DNA from: CAYOHP01 sp964403795 [NCBI: uncultured bacterium]
GTDB lineage: Bacteria; Muiribacteriota; UBA6191; CAZXTJ01
Assembly (NCBI GenBank): GCA_964403795.1
Contig: CAYOHP010000014.1
Span: 1 to 64,000, forward strand
Direction of reading: 5' to 3'
DNA: 64,000 nt
The notes beneath the pieces were generated by a model. It searched no databases. It was given only the letters and a program-made list of their open reading frames with translations, and was not told where the DNA came from. Below are positions 1 through 8,377 of the stretch, piece by piece. How positions within the stretch are numbered: position 1 is the first letter of the stretch; each line of letters opens with the position of its first letter. Made by a program: the position numbers and the translations under genes.

Positions 1-668
1 TCTTCCTCGACGAGGTCGGGGAGATGGGACCCTCGATCCAGGTCAAGCTGCTGCGGGTGCTCGAGGACGGCACCTTCGAGCGGGTGGGAGGCAACCGGAC
101 CCTGACCGTCGACGTGCGCCTGGTCTCGGCGACCAACCGGGACCTGGCCAGCGAGGTGGCCTCCGGCAGGTTCCGGGAGGACCTCTTCTACCGCTTGAAC
201 GTGATCCCGGTGAAGGTGCCGCCGCTGCGGGAGCGGCCCGAGGACATCCCGCTCCTGGCGGGGGCCTTCCTCCGCCGCTTCGCCGAGCGGTACCGGAAGC
301 GGATCCTCGGCTTCACCCCCGAAGCCCTCGACCACTTGGCGGCCCATGCCTGGCCCGGGAACGTGCGGGAACTCCAGAGCGCCATCGAGCGGGCGGTCGT
401 CTTCTCCCGGGGGGAACGGGTCGATCCCTCGGCCCTGCCCGAGACCGTGCGCAAGGCCGCCCGGGAAGGGGAGTCGGCGGTCCGGATCCGGGTCGGGACC
501 TCGCTGGCGGAGGCCGAGAAGGCCCTGGTGCTCGCCACCCTCGAGGCATGCAAAGGGCATCGCGCCCGGGCTGCCCGGGTGCTGGGCATCTCCCCGCGCA
601 AGATCGGATATAAGCTCAAGGAATGGGGGGTGGCGGGCCGGAGACGGCCGCGGAGGGAGGGCCCGTGA
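1..668 (+). CDS. Sigma-54-dependent response regulator/activator, C-terminal part (left-truncated)
   Basis: The gene runs in from the left edge and is readable in frame from base 3. The visible part begins at the Walker B segment FLDEVGEM of an AAA+ sigma-54 activator domain, then [14 protein letters not shown] and the sensor-II motif WPGNVREL. It ends in a Fis-type helix-turn-helix ([18 protein letters not shown], about 25 residues before the stop). NtrC-family proteins use ATP hydrolysis to open sigma-54 promoters; the sensing domain lies outside the window, so the signal is unknown. The TGA stop overlaps the GTG start of the next gene as GTGA, which suggests co-translation. The family call is secure. 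Confidence 0.93.
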   Translation, partial: FLDEVGEMGPSIQVKLLRVLEDGTFERVGGNRTLTVDVRLVSATNRDLASEVASGRFREDLFYRLNVIPVKVPPLRERPEDIPLLAGAFLRRFAERYRKRILGFTPEALDHLAAHAWPGNVRELQSAIERAVVFSRGERVDPSALPETVRKAAREGESAVRIRVGTSLAEAEKALVLATLEACKGHRARAARVLGISPRKIGYKLKEWGVAGRRRPRREGP

Positions 669-1336
669 GCGAAACCCCGACGGTTCCCGGCGAGGACCGG
701 AGTGTCCGCCTCCCCGATCGCCTTCCCCTCTTCCCCCTTCCCAACCTGGTGGCGTTCCCGGGCCTGGCGGTACCGCTCAGGGTCTTCGAACCCCGCTTCC
801 GCCAGATGATGGAGGACCTCGACCGTTCCCAACCCTTCCTGGGGCTGGCGGTCCTGGCTCCCGGGTGGGAAAGCGACTACCAGGGGGATCCCCCCATCCA
901 CCCCGTGGTGGTGGGTGGCCTGGCCACCCAGGTCTCCCGCCGCGAGAGCGGGGACTTCCACTTCGTGTTCATGTCGCTCGCCCGGGTACGAGTCTTCGAC
1001 GAGGAGCCTCGCCAACGCCTCTATCGGGTCGGGCGGGTGGGCTGGATCGCCCCCGACGAGGAGGATGCCTCCCATCTGGTCCTCAAGCTCGAGCTCTACC
1101 GCAGCCTGGAGCGATGGCTCGCCAGCCAGGGGAAGTACCAGGCGGAGCTCGATCGGCTGCGGTCCGCCGACCCGCCGCTGGGCCGGGTGGTCGATGCCAT
1201 GGCGGCCGTGATCCCGATGCCGGTGGAGACCAAGGCGATGCTGCTGTCCGAGTTCGATGCCGGCAAGCGGGCCCACCTGCTCCTGGCCCTGATCCCGACT
1301 CCCGACGACGACGCACCGGCGGTCCGGCCCGACTGA
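665..1336 (+). CDS. LON substrate-binding (PUA-like) domain protein without protease
   Basis: A 223-residue protein resembling the N-terminal substrate-binding domain of Lon protease: LPLFPLPNLVAFPGLAVPL followed by RVFEPRFRQMMEDL is the typical opening of this domain. No AAA+ or Ser-Lys protease region follows, so it is one of the stand-alone LON proteins, whose function is poorly defined (binding of unfolded protein or peptide is the usual guess). The GTG at 665 is chosen because it overlaps the upstream TGA as GTGA; earlier in-frame starts would lie inside the upstream gene. It sits directly behind a sigma-54 activator, probably in one operon. Confidence 0.85.
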   Translation: MSETPTVPGEDRSVRLPDRLPLFPLPNLVAFPGLAVPLRVFEPRFRQMMEDLDRSQPFLGLAVLAPGWESDYQGDPPIHPVVVGGLATQVSRRESGDFHFVFMSLARVRVFDEEPRQRLYRVGRVGWIAPDEEDASHLVLKLELYRSLERWLASQGKYQAELDRLRSADPPLGRVVDAMAAVIPMPVETKAMLLSEFDAGKRAHLLLALIPTPDDDAPAVRPD

Positions 1337-1400
1337 CCCGAGGCCCTTGCGGCCGAGCCGCGGGCTCACCAGGGTCCGGGCGGATCCCGGGTCCGGCGGG

Positions 1401-1406
1401 TAGACT
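1401..1406 (+). promoter_or_regulatory. -10 element TAGACT before the RseC-like gene
   Basis: GGTAGACT matches the G-N-TANNCT motif seen before many genes of the window. Transcription would begin near 1413, giving a leader of under 60 bases for either start codon. Confidence 0.45.
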
Positions 1407-1466
1407 CCTGGTCCCTAGGGACGGAGCCCCCTGAGCCATCGCAATCCCAACCTGAAACGCGCCATC

Positions 1467-2153
1467 GTGACCTCGGTCTCGGAGGACGGGTCCAAGGCCA
1501 GGGTGCTGGTCGAGTACCTGCGTCTGGTGCGGGCCCGGGACCAGGCGGCCATCCAGTCCGAGGCGGCTCCCGACCTCGACGGGGTCGAGGCCGTGGCCAT
1601 CCCCGGGATCCAGGTGGGCGACGAGGTGCTGGTCGACCTGCGTCCCTGGCCGGTGGTGCGCCTCTCGTTCCTCTACTTCGGCGCACCGCTGCTGGCGGCC
1701 GGGGCAGGGGCGATGGCGGGCTGGTTGGGTGCCGGTGTCGTCGGGCTGGGCATGGGTGCCGGAGCGGTCGTCCAGCTGGTGCTGGCAGGGGCCGGGGGGG
1801 TCGCCAGCTACCGCTATGCCGAGGGCGTCCGGGGCGGGCTCGAGGCCGAGGGGATCGGGACCCCCCTGGTCACCGCCATCATGCCCAGGCTGATGAGCCG
1901 GGAGGATGGCGCGGTCGACTCCGACAGGGTGTGCCTGCAGACCGTGTTCCCGCTCACCGGCCCGGCCCCGGAGGAAGCCTGGGCCTTCGCCGAGGAGGAG
2001 ATGCTGAGGGTCGTCGGCATCGAAGCCGTGAGCCTCAGGGAGGACCGGGTCGAGGTGCTCTACCAGGCCCGCATCCTCAAGGAGAAGCATCTGATGGAGC
2101 TCCTCATGGCCTTCGGGATCCCGGTCTCGCTCGATCGCGAACTCGAGGACTGA
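1467..2153 (+). CDS. RseC/MucC-like membrane protein
   Basis: About 228 residues. A short N-terminal beta region (SEDGSKARVLVEY) is followed by IQVGDEVLVDL and two hydrophobic helices separated by a short turn (roughly residues 68-115). This order is that of SoxR-reducing/RseC-type proteins, although the N-terminal cysteines of RseC are missing. The C-terminal half is unrelated soluble sequence. The conventional start is GTG 1467, but it has no ribosome-binding site and cuts the first strand; the frame is open to 1419 and a CTG at 1431 with GGAG just upstream would restore it. A TAGACT element at 1401-1406 fits a short leader. RseC assignment is moderate. Confidence 0.6.
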   Translation: MTSVSEDGSKARVLVEYLRLVRARDQAAIQSEAAPDLDGVEAVAIPGIQVGDEVLVDLRPWPVVRLSFLYFGAPLLAAGAGAMAGWLGAGVVGLGMGAGAVVQLVLAGAGGVASYRYAEGVRGGLEAEGIGTPLVTAIMPRLMSREDGAVDSDRVCLQTVFPLTGPAPEEAWAFAEEEMLRVVGIEAVSLREDRVEVLYQARILKEKHLMELLMAFGIPVSLDRELED

Positions 2154-2156
2154 CCT

Positions 2157-4034
2157 CTACCTTGCGAGCTCGGCGAGCGCCTCGGCGGCCCCCGCGACGC
2201 CCCGGTTGACGGCTCCCTTCAGGGCCTTCCCCACCGTCTTGTCCCCGGCCAGGGAGGCGGAGAACTTCCGGCCCTCATCGGGATCCAGGGTGGCGACGAA
2301 GGCGAGCAGGAGCCGGATCGGCTCCAGGTCGTCCTCGGAGAGCGCCTCGACCAGCAGGACCCTGGCCTGGCTGCGGGTGCGGGCCAGCGCCTCCTGGGCG
2401 GACTGGCGCTCCCAGGTCGGGAGCCGTTCCAGGTGGGCGACCCGCTTCTCCTGGGCCCGGAGCCCGCGGAACAGGGTCTCGAAGGTGGCCGCCGAGCGTC
2501 CTTCCAGGACCTCGAAGGTCGGTTGCGTCTCGAGCGGATGCCAGGCGCGGGAACCGGCCGCCCGGGCCGTGACGTAGAGCGAATAGCCGCCGGCGAGCTC
2601 GGGGAGCCTCAGGTTCTGGAAACGGATCCTCAGGTAGGCGTCGACGCCGTAGGCGGCCATGGCGGCTTTCGGGACCACGATGCGACGGCCGTCCTCCAGG
2701 GACAGACCGACCTCCCGACCGACGTCCTTCTCGTTCCGCCAGGCCGAGAGCCGGGGGTCCTCGTCGGTCTTCCAGCGGGCCGGCAGCTCGATCCGGAGTT
2801 CCTCGATCGCCTTGCCGCCCGAGAGCAGCACCAGGTCGGCACGGGGCACCCGTTCCCCGGCGATCGCCATGCCCTGCACCGAGAGCAGGGCCCGGACCTG
2901 GGAGAGGCGTCCGAACAGGCCCTCGAACTCGGCCTTGAAGGCCCGGGCCACCGCCCGATCCCGGACCACCAGCACGTTCTCGTCGTTCACCCGGTTGCCG
3001 TTCTCGCTGGCGTTGGCCGAGCCCAGGACCACCACCGGGTCCTCCCCGTCGGCGTCGATCACGAAGGCCTTGTGGTGCATCTTGCCTTCGGTCCCGGCGT
3101 GGACGATCACGGGGATCCCGGCCTGGGTCAGCCGGGCGAACTCGCCGTAGGGACCGGTCGAGCGGTGGAGGATCCGGTCGAACACGCCCTGGATCCGCAT
3201 CTTCGGGTTGGCGGCCTTCTTCTCGACCAGGATTCCCGAGAGGTTCGAGGCGGTGAAGGCGAACTGCATGAAGAGGACCTCTTCCCGGGCCCCCGTGAGC
3301 AGCTCGGCGATCCGGGCGTTGGGATCGTCCTCGGGGCCGAACCAGGCTTCGACCCGGCTGCCCCCGACCACCACTTCATGTTCCGACGAGGTCGGGGAAC
3401 GGATCCCGAAGCGGCCGTCCTCGAACATCTCGTCGAACTCGGCCTGGTAGAGCCCGGCCAGCTCGGGGCTGTCGACCTCCACGGCATGGTTCCGGTTGAC
3501 CCGGTCGCAGGTGTCGGTGGGGTTGAAGCTCCCGGTCCAGACCGTCGCTCCGTCCCGGATCGCGAACTTGTCATGCATCAGGCCCGAGCGGTCGTCGTCG
3601 TGCCGGACCGGGATCCCGGCCGCCAGCAGCCGGGCCACGAAGGGGTTCTTCGCCTCCCCGAGCCGCTCCCCGGTCTCGTCGTGCTGCCAGTAATGGTCGT
3701 CGTCGACCACCAGCCGCACCGCCACGCCCCGCTGGTGGGCGGCCACCAGGGCGTCGACCACGCGGTCATGGCGGAACTCGTAGAAGGCCCCGTCGAGCCG
3801 TTCCCGGGCACCGGCCACGAAGGCCACGAAGCGTTCGGCCAGCCCGGGGCGGTCCGGGTAGGGACCGAACCAGGGGCGGATCGCTCCGGTCCCGGACTCG
3901 GTCTGGGCCTGGGCCTGGGCCTGGGCCACGGCCGACCCGGCCCCGGCGGCCCCCAGGCCGAGCGCCAGCAGGATCCCCAGGGCGGCGTGGGCGAGCGGCA
4001 GCGACACCCCGGCCTGGAACCCGCCGCCTCGCAT
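2157..4034 (-). CDS. Secreted phospholipase-D-like protein with two HKD motifs
   Basis: A 625-residue protein. After a signal peptide (about residues 1-40, ending AVAQAQAQAQ, a short Gln-Ala repeat) come two PLD catalytic boxes: LMHDKFAIRD followed by TGSFNPTD, and KMHHKAFVIDAD followed by LGSANASENG. Both keep the His and Lys of HxK(x)4D, so a phosphodiesterase active site is expected. The last 220 residues form an unassigned domain. ATG 4034 is preferred to upstream starts because GGAAGGCGG precedes it and it gives a clean signal peptide. The substrate (phospholipid or nucleic acid) cannot be told. The gene converges with the RseC-like gene with a 3-base gap. Confidence 0.85.
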   Translation of the reverse strand: MRGGGFQAGVSLPLAHAALGILLALGLGAAGAGSAVAQAQAQAQTESGTGAIRPWFGPYPDRPGLAERFVAFVAGARERLDGAFYEFRHDRVVDALVAAHQRGVAVRLVVDDDHYWQHDETGERLGEAKNPFVARLLAAGIPVRHDDDRSGLMHDKFAIRDGATVWTGSFNPTDTCDRVNRNHAVEVDSPELAGLYQAEFDEMFEDGRFGIRSPTSSEHEVVVGGSRVEAWFGPEDDPNARIAELLTGAREEVLFMQFAFTASNLSGILVEKKAANPKMRIQGVFDRILHRSTGPYGEFARLTQAGIPVIVHAGTEGKMHHKAFVIDADGEDPVVVLGSANASENGNRVNDENVLVVRDRAVARAFKAEFEGLFGRLSQVRALLSVQGMAIAGERVPRADLVLLSGGKAIEELRIELPARWKTDEDPRLSAWRNEKDVGREVGLSLEDGRRIVVPKAAMAAYGVDAYLRIRFQNLRLPELAGGYSLYVTARAAGSRAWHPLETQPTFEVLEGRSAATFETLFRGLRAQEKRVAHLERLPTWERQSAQEALARTRSQARVLLVEALSEDDLEPIRLLLAFVATLDPDEGRKFSASLAGDKTVGKALKGAVNRGVAGAAEALAELAR

Positions 4035-4130
4035 GGGACCGCCTTCCCGCGTCTCGGACCGCTGCCATTCTCGGGAATCCCCGGCGATCGTCAACCCGGA
4101 CCTCCCGTTGCAGGGCCTCGGGAGAGGCGG

Positions 4131-4136
4131 TAGGGT
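4131..4136 (+). promoter_or_regulatory. -10 element TAGGGT, leaderless
   Basis: TAGGGT ends 7 bases before the GTG at 4144, so transcription should start at or next to the start codon. No Shine-Dalgarno sequence fits between them. Confidence 0.6.
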
Positions 4137-4143
4137 CCTGCTC

Positions 4144-4713
4144 GTGGCCTTCCACTACACCCGGGCCGTCGAGGAGGCGGTCGCCCTGATCGTGCGGGAA
4201 TGCCCCCTCTTCGGCCATGTCCGGGTCGACGAGGTGGCGGTCTCCTTCGCCCAGACCAAGAGCCGCAGCCGCTACGGGAACTACGCCAAGATGGTCCCGT
4301 TGCGCTTCGAGGGGGGGAAGACCGAGGTCGTCGAGCGGGGCCGCCGGTTCCGGGCCGACCCGTTCTCGTTCCGGGGGAAGGACGTCCTCTACATCCTCTA
4401 CGTCTACCTGCCCCGGTTCCACGACCAGGGCTTCGAGGACAAGGTCCTGACGCTCTTCCACGAGCTGTTCCACATCGGACCGGCCTTCGACGGCGACCTG
4501 AGACGACTGCCGGGCCCCAATCCCTTCCACGGGGCCAGCCGGGAGGAGTACGACCGCAACCTCCGGCCCTACGGCGCCGAGTTCCTCGATCGCTGCGGCT
4601 CGGCCCCCGAGCTCGACTTCCTCCGGGAGCCGCTCGCCGCCCTGGAGCGCCGCCACGGCGGGGTGGCCGGCACCTGGATCCAGCAGCCGTCCTTCCCGGC
4701 CGTCGACCGCTGA
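4144..4713 (+). CDS. Putative zinc metallopeptidase (HExxH)
   Basis: A 189-residue protein whose mid-C-terminal part contains LTLFHELFHIGP, that is HELFH, the HExxH zinc-binding and catalytic motif of zincin peptidases. The N-terminal half (RYGNYAKMVPLRFEGGK) resembles small putative metallopeptidases also found in phages and archaea. There is no signal peptide, so it should be cytoplasmic. The start GTG 4144 is chosen because the TAGGGT element lies 7 bases upstream, implying a leaderless message; the in-frame ATG at 4033 would put the start in the divergent gene. The substrate is unknown. Confidence 0.75.
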   Translation: MAFHYTRAVEEAVALIVRECPLFGHVRVDEVAVSFAQTKSRSRYGNYAKMVPLRFEGGKTEVVERGRRFRADPFSFRGKDVLYILYVYLPRFHDQGFEDKVLTLFHELFHIGPAFDGDLRRLPGPNPFHGASREEYDRNLRPYGAEFLDRCGSAPELDFLREPLAALERRHGGVAGTWIQQPSFPAVDR

Positions 4714-4734
4714 ATCCGCCGCCCCGGGGACCGC

Positions 4735-4740
4735 TACACT
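4735..4740 (+). promoter_or_regulatory. -10 element TACACT, leaderless
   Basis: GCTACACT ends 9 bases before ATG 4750. The expected transcription start falls within two or three bases of the ATG. Confidence 0.6.
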
Positions 4741-4749
4741 GGGTCCACG

Positions 4750-5106
4750 ATGGCCCTGGAAGACCGCGAGCCGAGTTTCGAGGACAAGTGGCGACGCCGC
4801 ATCGAGGCCGGGATCGCCACCGTGCTGTGCATGGCGGCCCTGATGGTGCTGCAGTGGCGCTACCTGTCCCGCAATCCCTGGATCGGCCTGGGGTTCGCCC
4901 CGATCGTCCACTACGGGGCGCTCCAGCTCGTCTCCCGGATCACCACCGGGCGCGGCTTCGGCTTCCGGCTGAACCCCATGGCGACCCGCTCCGAGGAGGT
5001 CCTCGACCTCTGTTTCACGGTGGCCTTCCTCTTCACCCTGCTCTCCGGCTGCTATGCGGTGCTGGATGCCGCCGAGCCTCCGCCGCCGCCTCCCGTGGTG
5101 AGGTGA
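4750..5106 (+). CDS. Small membrane protein, unknown
   Basis: I do not recognise this 118-residue protein. It has three hydrophobic segments (about residues 20-36, 45-63 and 85-108) and a proline-rich tail (EPPPPPPVV), which suggests an inner-membrane protein with a short Pro-rich end. It lies between two other short genes, each with its own start-proximal -10 element, so it is probably transcribed separately. Confidence 0.65.
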   Translation: MALEDREPSFEDKWRRRIEAGIATVLCMAALMVLQWRYLSRNPWIGLGFAPIVHYGALQLVSRITTGRGFGFRLNPMATRSEEVLDLCFTVAFLFTLLSGCYAVLDAAEPPPPPPVVR

Positions 5107-5161
5107 CCCGGGATCGCGGCCGCGCCGGCTGACGGTCCACCCGACGGGTCGTCTCCCGGGC

Positions 5162-5167
5162 TATCCT
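5162..5167 (+). promoter_or_regulatory. -10 element TATCCT, leaderless
   Basis: GCTATCCT ends 8 bases before ATG 5176, with no room for a ribosome-binding site. Confidence 0.6.
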
Positions 5168-5175
5168 CGACCGCC

Positions 5176-5757
5176 ATGCTCTCCGCGCTCCGTCGCCTGG
5201 CCCGCTGGCTGGCCTATGCCCCGGTCGATCCCGAGGGTCCGGCGGCGCGCCTGGGTGCGGTGCTGGGGGCCACCTCGGGGGGCGGCGACCTCTCCGACCT
5301 GGTCGATCCCGGGGATGCCCTCCGCCTGCTCGAGGCCGCGGCCGCCAACCTGGACGTTCCGGACCCGCTCGACTACCCCGGCGCGATCACCCCCGATCCC
5401 GACCTGGCGGCGGGCCTCCGCCTCCTCTCCATCGCCTTCGAAGGCGAGGGGAAGGCAGCCAGCGCGCCCCCCGATCTCTCCTGGCTGGTCGGCACCCTGC
5501 TCCCCGTCCCCGGACCGGGTCGTGTCCCGGTGATCGAGGAGGTCGCCACCCGCCAGGCCCACGGCCTCGAGCTCGCCGACGTCGACTACGCCTACATGGG
5601 GGACAAGGCCCGCCATCGCATGGCTTTCTTCCGCCGGCCCGGGGGCGCCTGGACGGTGGACCTGGTCCGCACCCTCCGCGAGGTGGGTCGGCTCCAGCTG
5701 GCGCTGGGCGAGGTCCAGCGCACTTCCTGCACCGGAGGCTCGCCCTTCGAGGTGTGA
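5176..5757 (+). CDS. Hypothetical protein
   Basis: A 193-residue soluble protein with no family I can recognise. It lacks a signal peptide and membrane segments, is rich in Ala, Leu and Pro, and ends with TSCTGGSPFEV. The start is fixed by the TATCCT element just upstream. Its stop faces the stop of the Uma2-like gene 5 bases away. Confidence 0.6.
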   Translation: MLSALRRLARWLAYAPVDPEGPAARLGAVLGATSGGGDLSDLVDPGDALRLLEAAAANLDVPDPLDYPGAITPDPDLAAGLRLLSIAFEGEGKAASAPPDLSWLVGTLLPVPGPGRVPVIEEVATRQAHGLELADVDYAYMGDKARHRMAFFRRPGGAWTVDLVRTLREVGRLQLALGEVQRTSCTGGSPFEV

Positions 5758-5761
5758 GCTG

Positions 5762-6379
5762 CTACCGGTCGTCCGGGTCCCGCTTCGCCAGCGGTCCGGG
5801 GTCGAACACGTCGGCCAGCGCCAGCGAGAGGCCGGGGAGGAAGGGCGTCTCCACGACGAGATCATGGGGCGACTCGTGGACCAGAGGGCGGGCGTAACCT
5901 TCGTCGGGGGCCGACCTCCGGTACACCTCGATCCGCTCGGCGTCCGGGTCGATGACCCAGTACTCGGGGATGCCGCTGGCCTCGTACACCCGACGCTTCT
6001 GCACCTGGTCGTAGGCCCGGTTCGAGGGCGACAGGATTTCGATCACCAGATCAGGCGGTCCGTGACAGCCGTTCTCCCGGAGGCGCTCCCGGTGGCCCGC
6101 CAGCACCACGTAGAGGTCGGGCTGGACCACGGTGAAGGGACCGAGCAGCACGTCCGAGGGAGCGGCGAGGACTTCGCCGAGGCCCGTCTCCCGGAGGAAC
6201 CCGTGGAGCAGACTGGCCAGGTTCAAGCTGACCTTCTGGTGGAGGACGAGGGGTGACGGGCTCACGAAGTGCTCCCCGTCCAGGATCTCGTGACGCAGGA
6301 GATCCTCGGGGATGGCGCAGTAGTCCGCGTAAGTGAGCTTGCGCACGGCACCCGCCTCGTCTTCGTGCACCGGTTCCAT
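5762..6379 (-). CDS. Uma2-family (DUF820) putative endonuclease
   Basis: A 205-residue protein with the hallmarks of the Uma2/DUF820 restriction-endonuclease fold: YADYCAIPEDLLRHEILDGE near the start, VVQPDLYVV, then PPDLVIEILSPSNRAYD and RRVYEASGIPEYWVIDPD. The acidic D..E(I/V)LS region and the following Lys/Arg are the usual metal-binding core. Such genes are often multicopy in cyanobacteria and Planctomycetota, and their targets are unknown. ATG 6379 is preceded by AAGGAGAAGGGG, a strong ribosome-binding site, so the longer upstream extension is rejected. Confidence 0.88.
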   Translation of the reverse strand: MEPVHEDEAGAVRKLTYADYCAIPEDLLRHEILDGEHFVSPSPLVLHQKVSLNLASLLHGFLRETGLGEVLAAPSDVLLGPFTVVQPDLYVVLAGHRERLRENGCHGPPDLVIEILSPSNRAYDQVQKRRVYEASGIPEYWVIDPDAERIEVYRRSAPDEGYARPLVHESPHDLVVETPFLPGLSLALADVFDPGPLAKRDPDDR

Positions 6380-6514
6380 GCCCCTTCTCCTTCCATGGTA
6401 TGTCCCTCGCCGGCTTGCGGCGAAGGACAGGCTCGCCGGGGACGTCGAGACCGGTCCACGCACACGCGCTGTCATCCCGGTGGCGCCGGCAGCCGAGGCG
6501 GCTGGCCCTGGCTC

Positions 6515-7162
6515 TCAGACCTCGAGCGCCGCCGGGGCTGCCGCCGGCATCGGCTCGCCCCCGGTGAGGCGCCGGGCGGTGCGGGTGGCGAGCTCGAGGG
6601 CCAGGTCCACCTCGGTCTCCCCAGTCTCGTGTCCCGGCCGCCAGGTCCAGAAGGCTCCGTCGCCGGGCCAGCACTCCAGCACCGGCAGATCCCGGTCGTC
6701 CTGGTATCGGGCCAGCTCCCGCACCAGCTTCCGCCCGGTCTCGTCGAGCCAGCGGCCGATCGGGCCGAGGTCGATCCGCCCCGCCTCGATCCGGAACTCC
6801 TTGTCGAACGCCGCATCGCCGGTGCGGGGAGGGGGATCGCCCTTCTCGGCCAGGTCGGCGAGACGGCGCGGACCCACCCGCACCACCCGGGCGGGTTCGG
6901 TGAGCGGCAACGGTCGGTCCGGGAAGACCAGCACTCCCATGTAGGGCCCGTCGGCCCCGTCGGTGAAGTACACGCCGAGGTCCTCCCCCTGGCGGCGGAA
7001 CCGTGCCGTGGCGGCGGCGAAGCGGGTCGAGGCCAGGACGCCCCCGTGGCGCAGCGCCACCCGGTCGGCCAGGGCCCGCTGTTCCTCGGAGGCCCGTCGG
7101 GACGCCAGCACCAGGAAGCCGACGACGCATGCGACCAGCACCGCGAGGATGGCGAGATCCAC
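6515..7162 (-). CDS. Membrane-anchored hypothetical protein
   Basis: About 215 residues, with one N-terminal transmembrane helix directly at the start (VVDLAILAVLVACVVGFLVL) and a soluble remainder of unknown fold. GTG 7162 is chosen because a TACGCT element ends 7 bases upstream and because it starts the protein exactly at the membrane anchor; the longer frame adds only low-complexity Arg/Ser/Pro sequence. The gene is divergent from a Ser/Thr kinase gene and the two share an overlapping pair of -10 elements, so they may be expressed together. Confidence 0.65.
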   Translation of the reverse strand: MDLAILAVLVACVVGFLVLASRRASEEQRALADRVALRHGGVLASTRFAAATARFRRQGEDLGVYFTDGADGPYMGVLVFPDRPLPLTEPARVVRVGPRRLADLAEKGDPPPRTGDAAFDKEFRIEAGRIDLGPIGRWLDETGRKLVRELARYQDDRDLPVLECWPGDGAFWTWRPGHETGETEVDLALELATRTARRLTGGEPMPAAAPAALEV

Positions 7163-7169
7163 GACCGCG

Positions 7170-7179
7170 AGCGTACCAT
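7170..7179. promoter_or_regulatory. Overlapping divergent -10 elements sharing TA
   Basis: The top strand AGCGTACCAT reads TACCAT rightwards (7174-7179) and TACGCT leftwards (7175-7170), the two hexamers sharing the central TA. The left one lies 7 bases from GTG 7162; the right one serves the kinase gene starting near 7227. Confidence 0.5.
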
Positions 7180-7226
7180 CGCCCGGACGGGCCTCCCGCG
7201 CCGCGCCCTCGGCCCGGCGGGAGCGG

Positions 7227-8189
7227 TTGCGAGCCGGGACCCGAGGCGGCGGGACCCCCCGGGGCCCGCCGCAGGAAGACAGGGAGTCGCCTCTGGTCTC
7301 GACGCCCGACGAGAGCGACGACGGGGAGCGATCCGGGGTTCCCCCGGCACGGCACCCGCCTCCCGACGACCGGCTCACCGGTTATCGCATCGAGGGCCGG
7401 ATCGGCCAGGGCGGCATGGGCGCGGTCTACCGGGCCCGGGCCCCCGACGGACGTCTGGTGGCCCTCAAGGTGGCTCCTTGCGGGTCCCGGGGCCGCCCCC
7501 GCACCCGGTCCCTGATCGAGGCCTCCTGCCTGGCGCGCCTCCAGCACCCCAGCATCGTGCGGGTGCTCGACGCCGGGTACGGCTCGGGCCGCACCTGGAT
7601 CGCCATGGAGCTGATCGAGGCCCCCAACCTGGAGGAACGCATGCGGGGGCGGATCGCCCGGGGGGATCGCGGGCTCCCGATCCGGGAGGCGCTGGCCCTG
7701 TTCCTCCCCCTGGCTAACGCCCTCTCCTGCCTGCGCCTGGCCGAGATCGTCCACCGGGATGTGAAGCCTTCGAACCTGGTGGTCCCCCGGGACCGTCCCC
7801 CGGTGCTGGTGGACTTCGGCCTGGCCCGGGTGGAAGACGACCCCATGCGGCTCACCAAGACCGGGGCCTTCGTGGGGACCCTCGACTTCGCGGCTCCCGA
7901 GCAGATCGAGCTGGGGCGTTCCGATGCCGCCAGCGACCTCTACTCGCTCGGGCTCTGCCTGTGGTTCGCGGTCGCCGGGGCGGTGCCGTTCGAGGGGGCC
8001 TCGTCCTACCACCGGGCGCTCCGGCGCCTCAAGGAGGACCCGCCGCGCCTGACCGAGGTGCTGCCGTCGGCCCCGCCGGAGCTGGCGGCCATCCTGGAGC
8101 GCCTCCTCCGGCGCGACCCGGCGCGCCGGATCCGGGCCCCGGGCGAGCTGGCGGTGCGGCTGGCGGCCCTCGGCAATCGGCTGGGCTGA
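7227..8189 (+). CDS. Hanks-type Ser/Thr protein kinase, soluble
   Basis: A complete kinase domain occupies most of about 320 residues: Gly-rich loop GRIGQGGMGAVYRA, beta-3 lysine in VALK, catalytic loop HRDVKPSNL, DFG in VLVDFGLARV, and APEQ before the substrate lobe. There is no transmembrane helix or sensor domain, so it should be a cytoplasmic kinase. The start is uncertain: TTG 7227 follows GCGGGAG, while CTG 7293 has AGGGAG with ideal spacing; both lie upstream of the kinase domain. It shares a divergent promoter with the membrane protein on its left. Confidence 0.88.
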   Translation: MRAGTRGGGTPRGPPQEDRESPLVSTPDESDDGERSGVPPARHPPPDDRLTGYRIEGRIGQGGMGAVYRARAPDGRLVALKVAPCGSRGRPRTRSLIEASCLARLQHPSIVRVLDAGYGSGRTWIAMELIEAPNLEERMRGRIARGDRGLPIREALALFLPLANALSCLRLAEIVHRDVKPSNLVVPRDRPPVLVDFGLARVEDDPMRLTKTGAFVGTLDFAAPEQIELGRSDAASDLYSLGLCLWFAVAGAVPFEGASSYHRALRRLKEDPPRLTEVLPSAPPELAAILERLLRRDPARRIRAPGELAVRLAALGNRLG

Positions 8190-8268
8190 ACGCGCCCCGG
8201 GCACCCCGGACCGATCCGGGCCTCCCAACCCCCGGTCTTTCGCGCCGGGCGCGACGGATTCCCTCGAC

Positions 8269-8290
8269 TTGACCGGGAGACTTGGGTCAA
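8269..8290. promoter_or_regulatory. TTGACC/GGTCAA dyad in a promoter-like position
   Basis: An inverted repeat, TTGACC (8269-8274) and GGTCAA (8285-8290) with a 10-base spacer, is followed at once by TAGGCC. TTGACC would be a good -35 with a 16-base spacer to a weak -10, so a dimeric regulator could bind between the promoter elements of the beta-barrel gene. Confidence 0.35.
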
Positions 8291-8377
8291 TAGGCCCTGG
8301 AATCAGCTCAGGATGCTGGAATCCTGGGATTCGAGCCGGCCTCAGGGGGGCCCCACCATCCGTCGATGGGAGGGGCG

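Noticed and set aside
3895-3935. Short tandem CTGGGC repeats
   Set aside because: They encode the Gln-Ala repeat after the signal peptide of the PLD-like protein; coding low complexity only.
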